Shown here piece after piece: positions 11,926 through 63,439 of a DNA stretch of 64,000 bases. Origin of the DNA: Apostichopus japonicus (lineage: Eukaryota; Echinodermata; Holothuroidea; Aspidochirotida; Stichopodidae); contig NC_092575.1 in NCBI RefSeq assembly GCF_037975245.1, forward strand, positions 10,758,001 to 10,822,000. The letters are read 5' to 3'. Made by a program: the position numbers and the translations under genes. The notes below the pieces were generated by a model. The model had not been told where the DNA came from. It was given only the letters and a program-made list of their open reading frames with translations, and searched no databases. The number at the start of each line of letters is the position of its first letter. The stretch's first letter is position 1.

Positions 11926-12591
11926 AAATACTGGAAAAGCTACAGAAAAAAAGTATTGGACTCAAAGTGTTTTTTTTTTCTGTTATAACATCAAGACTAC
12001 AGCAAAATCTATCTGTCGATCATTCTCCCATGATTGAATACCGGGGATATATTTTTTTTTAAAGAAAACTCACCCAGAAAAGCACCTGGGCACGAAAACC
12101 GAACTACCGAACATCTGCTCCGCTCTCAACCATAGTCCCCTTGCATCGAGACTGTGACTGTGTGACCATCGTGAGGTGTGTATGACCATTCCCCTCTAAA
12201 GGGAACATATACTACACTTGATCTTCGGGGATGTCTTCAACTCTTCGGTCTATCTATTCGTTGTACACGTCTCAGGATAAAACTAGTTTGATCTCGGAAG
12301 AATGTTACCCGATTCCTTGTTCTTTGTTCTATTTGTTTTACCAGTCAATGGACTAAATTCTGATGAACAATGAAGAGATGAAGAAAACCGCCATTACTGT
12401 AATACCAAGTAGTCCCCGTTATGTCCAACACGTAACACACTAATGGACTTTATCGATACTCATTGAAGAACCACATCTTCCTTTTTTCGAAACAAGTTTA
12501 TAACAATAGAGATAGATTAATGCCATTTAAGTGGTGCGTTTGCTTTCATATTATTAAAATCTATACGACAAGATGTTTACGCTATGTGAGC

Positions 12592-12719
12592 AGTCCAGAA
12601 TTCACAGTGAACGTTTTGCGTTTTAACCTGCCTCCGGTAACACGTATCAAGCATTCAATGGATGACTATACAACGACGAAAGACATTGAGCACATGGACA
12701 TTAATACTCTCTTACTTGA
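12592..12719 (+). CDS. Possible internal exon, unknown product
   Basis: An open segment preceded by GTGAGCAG (possible acceptor) and followed by TTGAG|GTACGT, a good donor. It would encode about 42 residues around PPVTRIKHSMDDYTTTK. No partner exon or family was recognised, so this rests on splice-site appearance alone. Confidence 0.15.
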
Positions 12720-14208
12720 GGTACGTATGTGAATTTGTTTGAATCCATTATTATCATTTGCTGTAAAATCAACTTTGCTAGCATTTTTTTTCGCAATCTG
12801 GGAAATCAAACTCGATCTCTTCGAGGAAACTTAAGGTCCCTGAAAAGGCACCGTGTAATGGTATCCCTTCGGTAGGACCAGGGAGGATTATATAAGAAAA
12901 CACCTTTAATTGGAATGAGAAAAATAAAAGACTATAAATTAAATACGTTGACAATTCGTTACTTGTTAGTGGATAGATCCATTTATGTTTTTGTATTACG
13001 TTTGTTTGGTAAAAGTAACGCAAACCCGGTCACGATGTGGTTCCAAGCGGGTACCATTATCTGGCAACAGCACTAAACGCCAATGGCGTGCACAAGGAGA
13101 GAGGGCGCGAATGCCCTCTCCTGCACAAGCTCCTTCCTTCGCATCTGGCTGTTTCCATCAAATTTCAGCCTCCTATATCTAATTCGCCGCTGCTACAGGC
13201 ATCTGTTAATGCTTGTATACAATATAATTCTCTAATAATATCTTTACTTACGCGTCTGAGAAGAGTCTTAGTTAAGGTATCAGAAGCACACCCAACCATC
13301 ATCAGGTGTCTATGTGATAGAGATGAACGACATACCACCCCTCCCCCCCCCCAAAAAAAAAAAGAAAAAAGAAAAGAAAATTTTTATTCCACCCTGTATG
13401 GAAATAGCAACTTAAAAGTTCTTTGACAGACAAAGGTGATAGCTTGAACAAATCAACATGTTACAGACCGATTCTCATTTGCATTGATTTTTATAGACTT
13501 ATTATTTTTAGCCCTACATATTTTCCGTTATAAAGTTGAGCTTTCCAAAATATTGGTGGATCAAACATGTTGAATTTCTGAGCATGTACCTAATAAGTGC
13601 TTTCATTGTTTCAGTGTCAAGTGCGTAAAATCAGCTTGAACATGGAAAAAAGAATGAAAATGCAAAGTAAAAAAAGAAGAAGAATAGCTAAAGGAATAGC
13701 CGTGTTTGCACCTTCGGCAACACTTTGTCTTCATGACCTGACAAAATGACACACTCATGACACAAATTTTAATACTGATATCTCCCAAATATTTCGATTT
13801 ATTCCATGAAATGTTAACGTTTTAAAAGTTCAACAGACTATTTAAATCTCAAAATAGCAACTTTTCTTGAAACCTCGGGATAGTAATATAATTAGGTGGT
13901 ACTCAATAAAGTAGGAGGGTGTATGAGGGTACAACGAAAGGTCAAAATAAACTGTTGCAAGACTTCGGTGTTTTCCTCAAACTTTCGACCATTTATAGAA
14001 AGTTTTAAGGAAAATTCCAACATTTTCACGGACTTTGGTAGGCCTACGACAAAACACAAAATGATAATTTGACGGTTAGCTAGCTGTCAATTTCCTCGTA
14101 GAAATGAAACCGGACATTGCTTTTACGTCGGTTTACCAATGATGCAGTCATACTTGTTACGTTGACCCGAATTTTCAATGATTACAGCAGCCTGGATAAT
14201 TATTAAAC

Positions 14209-14406
14209 ATGTTTAGAGAAAGCAAAACAAAAGTGACGGATAAATCCACACCTCAGCTCCCCTTCTCCGTCGGTCATGTAGAAGGTGAATTACCGGCACG
14301 TGATTATAGTGAGCTATATATAGAATTGGTCAAACTCGTGCAGAAAAGTGTGCTGCAAGGTCATTCCTATAAAACGGAAATGCTTCGAACGCTTGAGCTT
14401 TTGTGA
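14209..14406 (+). CDS. Short ORF, unknown product
   Basis: A 65-codon ORF with an in-frame TAA just upstream of its ATG and a TGA stop. Composition is hydrophilic (KVTDKSTPQLPFSVGHVEGE) with a leucine-rich end. No domain or signal peptide is recognised. It could be a small gene, a terminal exon or chance. Confidence 0.15.
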   Translation: MFRESKTKVTDKSTPQLPFSVGHVEGELPARDYSELYIELVKLVQKSVLQGHSYKTEMLRTLELL

Positions 14407-14586
14407 TGGATGTTAGGTTTTTATGTAATGTTGAACCTTCGTGGTTCACAATCCACACGCTAATGGTTGTCTGAATAATTCATGCGTCACATTTTGGTTC
14501 ATTCTCTTCCTTGTTATTAGACCATCTTCCTTATCGAATTCAATTTTGTTTCCTTTTCTATTTCTTCTTTTCAACCTCAACTCTTA

Positions 14587-14943
14587 AGCAGTTGACGTTC
14601 ATCAGTTAAAGTGACTGGACTTTGTAGTCTAACCCACCGACTATTAGATCAGTTCCATCAGATGTAACACTAAACTCAATTGGAAAAATAAGACATTTTA
14701 TAGCCCTCACATGACATGTTAACAATGCATATATACAAATGTGTCAAGAACAGATGGTGCTCAATGTCATCCAACGATGCTCTCTGTTGTTTATATGTTA
14801 TTAATAGGAACATGATGTTTTGGCTGAATGATTAAAATTGATATAAGAGTTGATTAACCTCAACCTTTAGATATGCAATGAGGAAGTGACGTCATCATCA
14901 ATGTTAGCCTTCAATTACCTATCCAGAGATTTAGCATAAAAGA
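14587..14943. repeat. Dispersed repeat pair, copy 2
   Basis: Partner of 11571-11925, in the same orientation and diverged by many substitutions and small indels. Confidence 0.7.
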
Positions 14944-15839
14944 CGATCCTTTTATATCATCTTACAGTATCCTGAATCTTCCCAACGGACAGTCAAGACG
15001 AATATACTCAGTGACGTCATGGAACAGAATTGTCCGTTGCTTAAGATATCGACCCGGTTAAAATTGTCCGTAGTTAAAGCAACCCTTTTAGTTAATAGTG
15101 ATAGCTGTTGCCCATATTGCTTCTCCCTTATACCGACAAACCAACCCCCCTGCCCCACTCACTCCATCCCAATCCCCTAAAAAATAACTTTTGCTTTGAG
15201 ACTGCTCATAACGATTGCAAATATAGGAGAGAAATTGATGGTTGATGAATATTGCATCAACCTCGCAACACCCATATGTAATGTTCGGCCCCCTTGTGTA
15301 ACCCATGCTGAACTTTACTCCGCAATTCCATAGTATATTACTATCGTATGGATATATGATGCGCTGGAGTTATGGGTGTGTATGGGGGGGGGGGGGGAAT
15401 TAGAGAACGTCTGCCAACCTAACCTCTCTCAACTGTTATTCATAAACGTTTAGTATGTTATTGAGATGCTTTTTAGCAAATATCTTGAAGATGACTCGAC
15501 CTCCTTTATAGATGATATATCTATAACCGCTTCGAAATGTACAGCCTGGTTAGTTAAGTAACAAAATTATGTCAATTATAAATCAAGATGTGAAAACTGA
15601 CTTTCTGATGATAAAAGTTTGTTTATTTACAATTATATCGGCTTGGACAGAAAGTGAAATAATCTGGTAAAATTTATATCAGATTGTTCGATCACACGGG
15701 GTAATGTGAAATGAGTTCTAAACATCCTGTCAGAAACACATTGATAGGTAACTGTAAAATAGGGTCTGATAACAATTTAATGCGTGACATCACTCAGTGA
15801 AACGTCGGGCAGATTGCAACGAGACGGTAATATTAATAA
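14944..15839. other. Non-coding stretch, nothing recognised
   Basis: Short frames only; a poly-G tract at about 15385-15398. Confidence 0.35.
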
Positions 15840-16005
15840 GGGGTTAATCAACGGTCTAGCGTGCGTTACTCACAGGATTAATGCACGATCGGGGGATAAT
15901 GCAAGCGATGCACGAGGGCGGAGCCCGAGTGCATCCAGCGATAGCATTAACACCCGGAGTGCATTAATCATATGAGTAACGCACGCTAGACCGTTGATTA
16001 ACCCC
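15840..16005. mobile_element. Foldback MITE (166-bp imperfect palindrome)
   Basis: The outer 32-33 bp of the two arms are perfect inverted repeats, from GGGGTTAATCAACGG to CCGTTGATTAACCCC. The inner parts of each ~82-bp arm still pair imperfectly to the centre at about 15922 (GGGC-GGA-GCCC). It has no coding capacity, and its size and form fit a foldback MITE. A partial arm (GTGCGTTACTCACAGGATTA) recurs at about 16111. Confidence 0.8.
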
Positions 16006-16195
16006 GTTCATTCATACACTACCATTTGTGTGGGGGAAAAATCATAAAACAAAACATTTTTGGTTACATATAACCAAAGATTTATTAAAGTGATGCCCCG
16101 TAATTTTACCGTGCGTTACTCACAGGATTAACCACGGTCAGCTGACCTGAATGGACCAATAGGATTTAGGAATCTTTACTAAGTATGAATGAACA
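16006..16195. repeat. Inverted-repeat-bounded segment next to the MITE
   Basis: GTTCATTCATAC at 16006-16017 is the exact reverse complement of GTATGAATGAAC at 16184-16195. Inside is another copy of the MITE arm motif CGTGCGTTACTCACAGGAT, set between ACCGTG and CACGGT. Probably a related or rearranged copy of the same family. Confidence 0.55.
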
Positions 16196-16235
16196 AAGCT
16201 TTACCCATTCAAACAGTAAAAAACCCATTACATTC

Positions 16236-16305
16236 GTTATACATATATAATGTGCGTGTGCGTGTCAGGGTGTGTGCGTGTGTGTGCGTGTGAGTGCATG
16301 TGACG
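16236..16305. repeat. GT/GC microsatellite
   Basis: A TGTGCGTG-type run at the left edge of the AGGTCA-rich satellite. Confidence 0.75.
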
Positions 16306-16399
16306 CTTGGCTTGTGTACACGATATCTCAATAAGGAAATGATATATCATGATCAAACTTGGTGGGTGGATAGCCCATAGTAAGAGAAAGATCCCTATT

Positions 16400-18880
16400 G
16401 TTTTGGTGCCCGCAAAGGTCACCAAAGGTCAGTTAGATGCCAAAAATCAATATATTAAAATAAGCAATAACTCCTATTGACAGGGTCCGACATGGTTGAT
16501 ATTTTGGGAGTAGTGGTGAACGGGGAAAGGGATCGTTTCCAAATATAACGGTAATGTGATCGAAGGTCAATAAAGGTCAATTAATAATAAAAACCTAGTA
16601 TTTTTGCGATAACTTGAAAACGAAATGTCCGTTAGGGTTGGGAGTTGCTTCAATGTAATTCAAATGTCGACCCGCATCTGGGTGACCCTTGACCTCAATT
16701 TGACCTCTGGTGACCTTTACGTGTTTTGGGGATTTTTACAGTTTTGATGCTATTTTCAGATGTCAAAGGTACCTTCTGATCATAAATGTCAATAGGTTGA
16801 CCCCTTGTGACCTTTTTGTGCGAAGTTTTATGGGGTCAAAGTTTTTCGGTCGGAGTTAGGATGGCTGTACAGACTTGTCGTTTTGTTTTTTGGAATCAGA
16901 AGATAAAACTACATCTGAAACCAAGGTCAAAAGGTCAAAGGTCACATTAGAAAAAATGTGCTTATTTTGGGAGGAAACGAGCAAAAAAGAAAATGTTTGG
17001 TTTTGATGCTAGATTTGGATATCAAAGGTACCTTCAGATCAAAAATGTCAATAGGTTGACACCAATGTGACCTTCGTGTGCGAAGTTATACGAGGTCAAA
17101 GTTAATTTTCAGACATTTAATGCAATAACTCCCAGTCCCAAGGTGTGACACGGTTGATATTTTTGGACAAGTTGTAAATGGTATAGGGAAATATTTTCAA
17201 ACTTAACGGTCATGTGATTCTAGGTCACCAAAGGTCAATTAATGTTAAAAAACTAGTATTTTGGGGGAGAAAATGGGCAAAGACAAAAATGTTTGAATTT
17301 TTATAGTTTGATGTTATATTCACGTCTCACCGATCAAAAATGTCAATAGGTTGACCCCAGGTGACCTTTGTGTGTTAAGTTATATGAGGTAAAAGTTAAT
17401 TTTCAGACATTTAATGCAATAACTCCCAGTGCCAAGGTGTGACACGGTTGATATTTTGGGACAACTTAACGGTCATGTGATCGGAGGTCACCAAAGGTCA
17501 ATTAATGATAAAAAAACTATTATTTTTGCGATAACTTGAGAACGAAATGTCCGTTAGAGTTGGGAGTTGCTTCAATGTAAGCCAATTGTCGACACGCATC
17601 TGGGTGATCCTTGACCTCAATTTGACTTCTGGTGACCTTTATGTGTTTTGGGGATTTTGACAGTTTCGATGCTATTTTCAGATGTTAAAGGTACCTTCAG
17701 ATCATAAATGTCAATAGGTTGACCCCCGTGTGACCTTTGTGTGCGAAGTTTTACGAGGTCAAAGTTAATTTTCAGACATTTAATGCAATAACTCCCAGTT
17801 CCAAGGTGTGACACGGTTTATATTTTTGGACAAGTTGCAAATGGTATAGGGGAATATTTTCAAACTTTATGGTCATGTGATCGGAGGTCACCAAAGGTCA
17901 ACTAATGTTAAAAAAGTAGTATTTTTTGGGGGGGGGGGGAGAAAATGGGCGAAGAAAAAATGTTTGAATTTTTATAGTTTGATGTTATATTCACGTCTCA
18001 CCGATCAAAAATGTCAACATATTGACTTCAGGGTGACCTTTGTGTGTTAAGTTATATGAGGTCAAAGTTAATCTTCAGACATTTAGTGCAATAACTCCCA
18101 GTGCCAAGGTGTGACACGGTTGATATTTTGGGACAAGTTGCGAATGGTATAGGGGAATATTTTCAAACTTAACGGTCATGTGATCAAAGGTCAGTTAATA
18201 TTAAAAAACTAGTATTTTGGGGGAGAAAATGGGCAAAGAAAAAAATGTTTGAATTTTTGATGCTATATTCACGTCCTACCGATCAAAAATGTCAATGGGT
18301 TGACCCCAGGTGACTTTTGTGTGTGAAGTTATATTAGGTCAAAGTTAAATTTTCAGACATTTAGTGCAAGGTGCCAGTGCCAAGGTGTGACATGCTTGAT
18401 ATTTTAGGACAAGTTGCAAATGGTATAGGGGAATAGTTTCCAACTTAATGGTCATGTGATCTGAGGTCACCAAAGGTTAAATAATGTTAAAAAAATTGGG
18501 GGGAGAAAATGGGCAAAGAATTTTTTTTTGAATTTTCACAGATTTGATGCTCTATTTAGGCCTCACCGATCAAAAATGACAATTGGTTGACCTCCGGGTG
18601 ACCTTTGTGTGTGAAGTTATGTATACAAGGTCAAAGTTAATTTTTTGACATTTAATGCAAATAAATCCCAATGCCAAGGTGGGACACGGTTGATATTTTG
18701 GGACAAGTTGTGAATGGGGTGGTGGAAAATTTTCAAACTTAACGGTCATGTCATCTGAGGTCACCAATGTTATCATATCTGTTGACCCGCTTGTAGGTGA
18801 CCTTATATTTCTTACATTTTCGATGCCATATTTAGATCTCAAAAGTGCCTTTTGATCAAAAATCCGATCACAGTTTGTGA
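16400..18880. repeat. ~290-bp satellite rich in AGGTCA/TGACCT
   Basis: The unit marker CAGACATTTAATGCAATAAC recurs at about 17112, 17402, 17771, 18075, 18352 and 18644, giving spacings of about 277-369 bp. Earlier, more diverged units extend back to about 16400. Each unit carries several AGGTCA or TGACCT hexamers. Perfect direct repeats with 4-bp spacing (AGGTCA-CCAA-AGGTCA) occur at 16416, 17222, 17485 and 17885, and a degenerate one at 18464. Confidence 0.85.
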
Positions 18881-18998
18881 TCACAAAAGTGTTGGCTATA
18901 GTGTTGGTTACTTAATGGGTACATGTAGGACCACAATTACTTGGACTATTTGAGCCCAATCTTGCTTGATAATATTATGTATTGTCATATAACCTACG

Positions 18999-19736
18999 CA
19001 TAGGCGTACGGGACCATTTCAGTCGGGGGGGGGCAGACATTTTTGTGCCCGAAAGTTCCCGTGACACTATCTAAGCGGAGCGCCACCATCGGTTGGCGCG
19101 TAGCGTACAAGAACATTTTTGGCAAAAAATGCTTCTCAGATTGTCGGAAACGGCACATCTGAGGCCTTGCAAGTTGCATCTAAACATTCTTTATTTTATA
19201 ATCTCACGTTTTAGAAATTTACACTTCCCCCAAAATTTTGTAAATTAGAAGAAGAAAAAATGGTTACATCACTCTGAAGGGGAAAAATAGGACAGTATAT
19301 TTTTTAAGCTCATATTTAGTTACCGTATTTATTATTTTAACACAGTACTCAGCTACCTCCAGAAAAACATACATTGTTCAACGACACGTAGGCGGGATAA
19401 TGTCGCTGTGTCGGGTGAGACTGCAATTTGTCTCACAAAACAGTATCAGAATATGATAAACCTGTACTTCTAGGCTTGTAGGCACTCCCCCCTCCCCCCC
19501 CCCCCATCATCCATTCCATCAACAAGAAAATGTTTCTTATATACACTCATGTCGGAGATGTCCAGGTATACAGTTGACTAGTTAGAAAAAAAAAATTGAT
19601 CGTGCAAAAAGCGTGGTAGCCCAGGTGAGCTGCGCTTACGGTGGTGTTACACGGAAATATTCGGGCATCATGATGCTAAATAAAGAAAATCAATGAATTG
19701 TCGGGCAAAAATTTGAAAAAGATTCGGGCAAGCTAC

Positions 19737-19770
<34 letters not shown>

Positions 19771-19884
19771 TATATTTTTCTCCTCCTAGGCTGCCCGAAT
19801 TTTTCAGGACTTTTGCCCGAATTTCTTGTCCTCTGGAAATTTGGGGGGCAGTCTGCCCCCTGCCCCCCGCCTCGTACGCCTATG
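18999..19884. mobile_element. hAT-like non-autonomous element
   Basis: Ends CATAGGCGTACG and CGTACGCCTATG are inverted repeats. The flanking octamers AACCTACG and CCCCTACG agree at 6 of 8 positions, consistent with an aged 8-bp hAT target duplication. Inside are the GCGCCACC/TTGGCGC module (about 19070) and a (TA)n run (19739-19767). No transposase ORF. Confidence 0.6.
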
Positions 19885-20539
19885 CCCCTACGCAAGGAAC
19901 CACAGTGCCCTTGGGCTCTTGTTGATGTTCGTGCTACTGGTTTGTCCGAGACGGCAAACGAGACGCCTCTTTCAAGACTCAGCGCCACCGATTGGATCCG
20001 ACTGAAAAGGTAGCATTTTATTTCCGAGGCCGCGCCTTCCTGTGACGATCGGGTGACAGATTTAGTGGAGAATATTAAATTTGTTGGCCATTCTACACAA
20101 ATAAAAATTTATGTGAATTCTATATACATAGTACAAATGAGTATTAAAACATTTTACTTACTCGCAGCATTAACCTACTATAAACGTCAGAAATATCGAT
20201 AAATTCTGTTCACACTGATCTCACTGCAGTCAATTACAAACTCCCATACAATTTTGACACGCGTTATGTGACTGGGCAATTTCACGTGAACTCAACTACC
20301 ATAAAAGTGTTAAGTTTAGAACAGAGCAACCCTATTCTTGGTTATTATGGACAGTACTTGGTCATCAGCGAGATCAATATCAAATCTGAGTAATAATGTA
20401 TTAATAATACTGATAACAATAATAATGCAGTGGTAAAATGACTATGGTGCATTGATTGAGATACGAACAATCACGGAAAGGATAATCACTTCGCGAAAAA
20501 TCGAAAAATCTGTCGGAGATAATTGACATTGTATCGGAC
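19885..20539. other. 5' flank of the Reeler-EGF gene
   Basis: Between the hAT-like element and exon 1. No ORF is supported. Any 5' UTR exon or enhancer would lie here or further upstream, but none can be identified by eye. Confidence 0.35.
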
Positions 20540-20549
20540 TATATATAGA
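20540..20549 (+). promoter_or_regulatory. Possible TATA box
   Basis: TATATATAG lies only about 22 bp before the ATG at 20571. A TATA box here would place the start site almost on the ATG, so either the 5' UTR is very short or the match is fortuitous. Confidence 0.25.
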
Positions 20550-20570
20550 CGGTAACCACTTGTTGAAGAA

Positions 20571-59826
<39,256 letters not shown>

Positions 59827-60819
59827 GTAAGTTTCTCTTGTCATACTTCACGTTCGAAATATTATTGTTAGTGGTTATTTAACACATTTTGAAGATATTT
59901 CTGCAATCGCAACCATAATAGTAGTATTTCAAATTTAAATATAAAATAATATTAACTAAAATACCCAATGTATATGGCTTGATCAGTTGTATTGTGAATA
60001 AGAGACAACCTTTAATCAGTATTAACAAGTGTAACAAGTGAATATTATTTGGGTTTCTATACCCGAATTTTGATCCATTTAGTATTAATGTAGGTGTCTT
60101 ACAACGCCTGCGAGCATTGGTTATTCTTTAAATTTGTTTTCTTTTGCTGAGTTGTATTCCTTATGAAATGTAAGTCATGTTTCGCTCAATAAGAGAATTT
60201 GCTTGGCTCTTTGAGATGCTTAAATGCGATTTTCTGACAAAGTATACTTGACATTATAGCTTCCACAAGGCTGTATCGCATGAATTAACCCCACTTCAGT
60301 TGTATAAAGAAAAGAAAATAAAAGGAAAAGAAAAAGAAAAGAAAAAAGTCAAAGAAAAAAGGTTTTCATCGAATATTTGTAATAAACTATTACTAGATTG
60401 GCGCTGCACATGTGACGACACAGCTCGTATTTTGTTCCTATATTTTTTTATATCTTTCTTCCGTTTAACATTTGTTGTTTTTGTACTCACTTGCTGCAAT
60501 ATGGATAAATTGCCACTGTTTTATGTATTCTAATACTAATTCTATCGCTTGGATTGTGTGTAAATGTTGATTGTCCAACTACCACTAACCAGCCGATTCG
60601 GTATACAGCAGCTGAGTTATGTTCTATGAAGCCTAAGTCGGCCATTTTGTTATTGATCTATTGAACTTGGAGTTACCTAATGCCATGAAGAAAAGAAAGC
60701 GAGGGAAAGCTGGTAAATTCAAGCCATATTTCACGTCAATAATAATAACTTACTAATAAAATGAATGAGTTGCACGGTTATGTACAATACATAAAAGATT
60801 ATAAACATATTAGCCTCAT
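59827..60819. other. Downstream intron or 3' flank, nothing recognised
   Basis: AT-rich, with a purine run at 60303-60360. No EGF, transmembrane or polyadenylation-linked exon is evident. Confidence 0.35.
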
Positions 60820-61818
60820 GGGCAATTCCATGGTAACGGAAGGACATTGGGACTAATTTTCTGACATTTGAACAAGTATATCATGAATATCCCCATTAAT
60901 TACAACAAGTAATTGTCATCATTGAGTAGCTATAACTACATACTTCAATTTCCACATATTTTTTTTACACAAACCCTTCCCATTTTTGAAATATGAATAT
61001 TAATGAGGTCGGTAACGGAAGGACAGCAAACGGACAAGGGTTTTCACACGTCTTGAGTTTATTGTAAAACTCTGTGAATTCTATGGAGTAATCTTATTTT
61101 AGAGGTGAGAAATGTTATCCCAATACTGTTTCCTATACTGTACCACTTTCAATTCTGAAATTGTTGCTTTGGTTTTCTAGAAATATTGTGCTAATTAAAG
61201 TTAAATTTGGTAACGGAAGGACGGTAACGGAAGGAAAATATGTCCACTCATTTACAGTGTACAAAGAAGAGTATATCACATGTTGACACAATAATAAAAT
61301 TGTCAGAACCAACATTCCAATGTGAACTATAACAATGTACTGACCATCAAAAGCAAAATATGGAAGTTATTTCTAATTATCAACTAATCACATTATGTTA
61401 ATTAACTGTATGTCAATAACTGAAAAAGCGAAACTGAAAAAGTTGAAGCAACTATCACTATATTCAACTGAATTTATTCTAAAATGATAATCAACTGAAG
61501 CTGGAGTCCTACTACTTAAGGAATAAGCACCTGCTAATTAATGGGAAGTGATTGTATCTGAAAGTACAAACAAATTATAACGTTAATTAACGGTATCAAT
61601 ACCTGAATTTTGAAAAAGTGAATCCGAAAAAGTCGAGGCAACTACAGTGTATCAATATACTCAACAACATTTAATCTAAAATATTATGTAGTCAACTGAA
61701 GCTGAAATCCTACTACTTTTGGAATAATTAATGAGAAGTAATTATATCTAAAGGAACAAACAATCACACAATCTTCATGCATAAGCATGCAACGTTACTC
61801 AGTGATACTCTGGACAAC

Positions 61819-62148
61819 CTAATTCCCCTCTGGGATAGCGTCACTGAAAATGAATCTCTCCCTGTTGTCCATGAATGGTGACGGTAGCAGCTTCACAATT
61901 TGATCCTCCGTGACCACTCCATATTTGTCTGTGAGGTCCCTTGCAACATACCCTTTGCCTTCCTTATCACCCTTGTGGAGATGGGTCACATACACTTCCT
62001 TTTCATGAACTCCTGTGACAAGTGCTACAAACGTGTATGATTTGCTGACTTTATTTCCGCCCACATATTCTACAACAATGAAGTCCCCACACTGTGTTGG
62101 TCGTTGAACTGTAGGGGATTCAGGGGCACTACAAAGCTTGGACCCCAT
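61819..62148 (-). CDS. 109-codon ORF inside the putative transposon, unknown domain
   Basis: ATG at 62146-62148, TAG at 61819-61821. The pattern CGDFIVVEYVGG, FVALVTGV, YVTHLHKG, VTEDQIVKLLPSP and RFIFSDA looks like a small SH3/chromo-like beta-barrel tail of a kind I associate with uncharacterised or transposon-linked marine invertebrate proteins; I cannot verify this. ACATAG just before the ATG could be a splice acceptor, so it may be a terminal exon of a longer protein. Confidence 0.45.
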   Translation of the reverse strand: MGSKLCSAPESPTVQRPTQCGDFIVVEYVGGNKVSKSYTFVALVTGVHEKEVYVTHLHKGDKEGKGYVARDLTDKYGVVTEDQIVKLLPSPFMDNRERFIFSDAIPEGN

Positions 62149-62417
62149 CAGTCTATGTGAAGAAGTAGATAAACTGTGGCAAGTTCAACGCTCAACTGTA
62201 CACATTTAGCATTGAGACATGAAAAGAATTGTTGGCTGCCCTAGTCCAGACAGTCAACAATAGATTATACAATCACACCACCTTAGTAGATATAAACATC
62301 ACTCTCAGAGTCAACAACTCCCACAGGATGCTGTATACAATATATATGTATGCATGCAATGATATTTACTTTTAATCATAGGCAAATGACTCAATTATCT
62401 GACTGGAAAAAAAAATT

Positions 62418-62465
62418 GTCCTTCCGTTACTGTCCTTCCGTTACCAAAATGGTAACGGAAAGACA
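62418..62465. repeat. Hairpin of GGTAACGGAAGGAC motifs
   Basis: Two minus-orientation motifs (GTCCTTCCGTTAC, GTCCTTCCGTTACC) are followed after AAAAT by a plus-orientation GGTAACGGAAAGAC. The last two can form a stem of about 14 bp with one mismatch. Confidence 0.75.
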
Positions 62466-63042
62466 GGTTTTAATCAATCATAATGAACAAACGAAGAGGA
62501 CCAGGGTGAAACTAATTATTTCATTTTGTTGGCCAATCTAAACTTGCTTTGAAGATGAACTTTCATTTTAATCATGCTGCAACTTTTCCTGAAAAACTAA
62601 AAAAAGTTATATTTTCGGTAACGGAAGGACATTTCAAATGGCAAAAATACCAAAGGCCACTGAAGCGGAACCAATGAAGAAAAGGGGCGAAAATATTATC
62701 CATTCAGTTTTCCATGATCTATACTCTCACATGGTAGTGGCTGATATCATTTATATACTCGCTATCAATTAGCAGTGACGAATAGTTTTTATTACCAATC
62801 ATCCAATTTTCTGTATCAACTCATGAATATTCAATTACCCATATATTTTCATTCCAAAATGAATGAAAATTGCATTTCTGAACCTGATTCTGGAAAATAT
62901 GGACTCTTAGCTTTCATTTGACACCAAATTTACTATTGTCACACACTTTTAATTTTTTGGGTATCATGTCCACTTTCTCATGGAATTGCCCTTATGTTGT
63001 TTACAGACACTGGGCTCAATGTAACCGTAACGGAGGATTGCG

Positions 63043-63397
63043 TAAACATTGATGGCTTTAATTTATAACGTGGAGATAGAGACCTGAATCAGGCAGAAAA
63101 CAGAAAGGGGAGGAGTATGTTTATATGGAACGAACAGTGGTGTCATCCGAATAATGCTACATTAAAGCATTACTCATGCTAAACATATGTAGAAATTTTA
63201 GCTGTTGGTTTAAGACCTCCCTCGGGAATTTCCGTATGTATGTAATTCATCTCACAGTATATGTACCTAACCGCAGGGTTGGCAAAGCCGCCGCTATTGA
63301 AATATGTGCAGTTATTCAAGATTTAGATGTAGCTCATCCTAATGCTTTTGTTGTTATTGACGGTGACTTTAACCAGTGTATACTGAGAAAAAACTAG
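63043..63397 (+). pseudogene. LINE endonuclease fragment, frameshifted
   Basis: Frame 1 (about 63067-63178): RGDRDLNQ, then MFIWNEQWCHPNNATLK and a stop. Another frame (to about 63380): TVYVPNRRVGKAAAIE, then AHPNAFVVIDGDFNQ. The W-C and V-I-x-G-D-F-N motifs are those of apurinic-type LINE endonucleases. No RT follows. Divergent from the 53.5-kb LINE. Confidence 0.7.
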
Positions 63398-63439
63398 TGT
63401 TAGCTATCATCAACATGTACAGTGTCCTATAGTCCGGGA

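Larger units (their letters stand above)
11926..14586. other. Gene-poor stretch with two weak exon-like segments
   Basis: Apart from 12592-12719 and 14209-14406, listed separately, I see only short frames. A minus frame at about 12782-12905 (…PGPTEGIPLHGAFSGTL…) looks protein-like but has no recognised domain or splice support. Confidence 0.3.
60820..62991. mobile_element. Putative DNA transposon with subterminal GGTAACGGAAGGAC motifs
   Basis: GGGCAATTCCATG at 60820-60832 is the exact reverse complement of CATGGAATTGCCC at 62979-62991. GGTAACGGAAGGAC-type motifs occur inside at 60832, 61011, 61209, 61223, 62451 and 62617 on plus and at 62418 and 62432 on minus. A minus-strand ORF sits in the middle. 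The flanks TCAT and TTAT differ at one position, so no target duplication is proven. Family not assigned. Confidence 0.5.

Noticed and set aside
13037-13426. 129-codon plus ORF
   Set aside because: No domain, no splice context, ends through a poly-C/poly-A tract; not distinguishable from chance.
16400-18880. CRISPR-like array
   Set aside because: Units of ~290 bp without alternating short repeats and unique spacers; a eukaryotic satellite.
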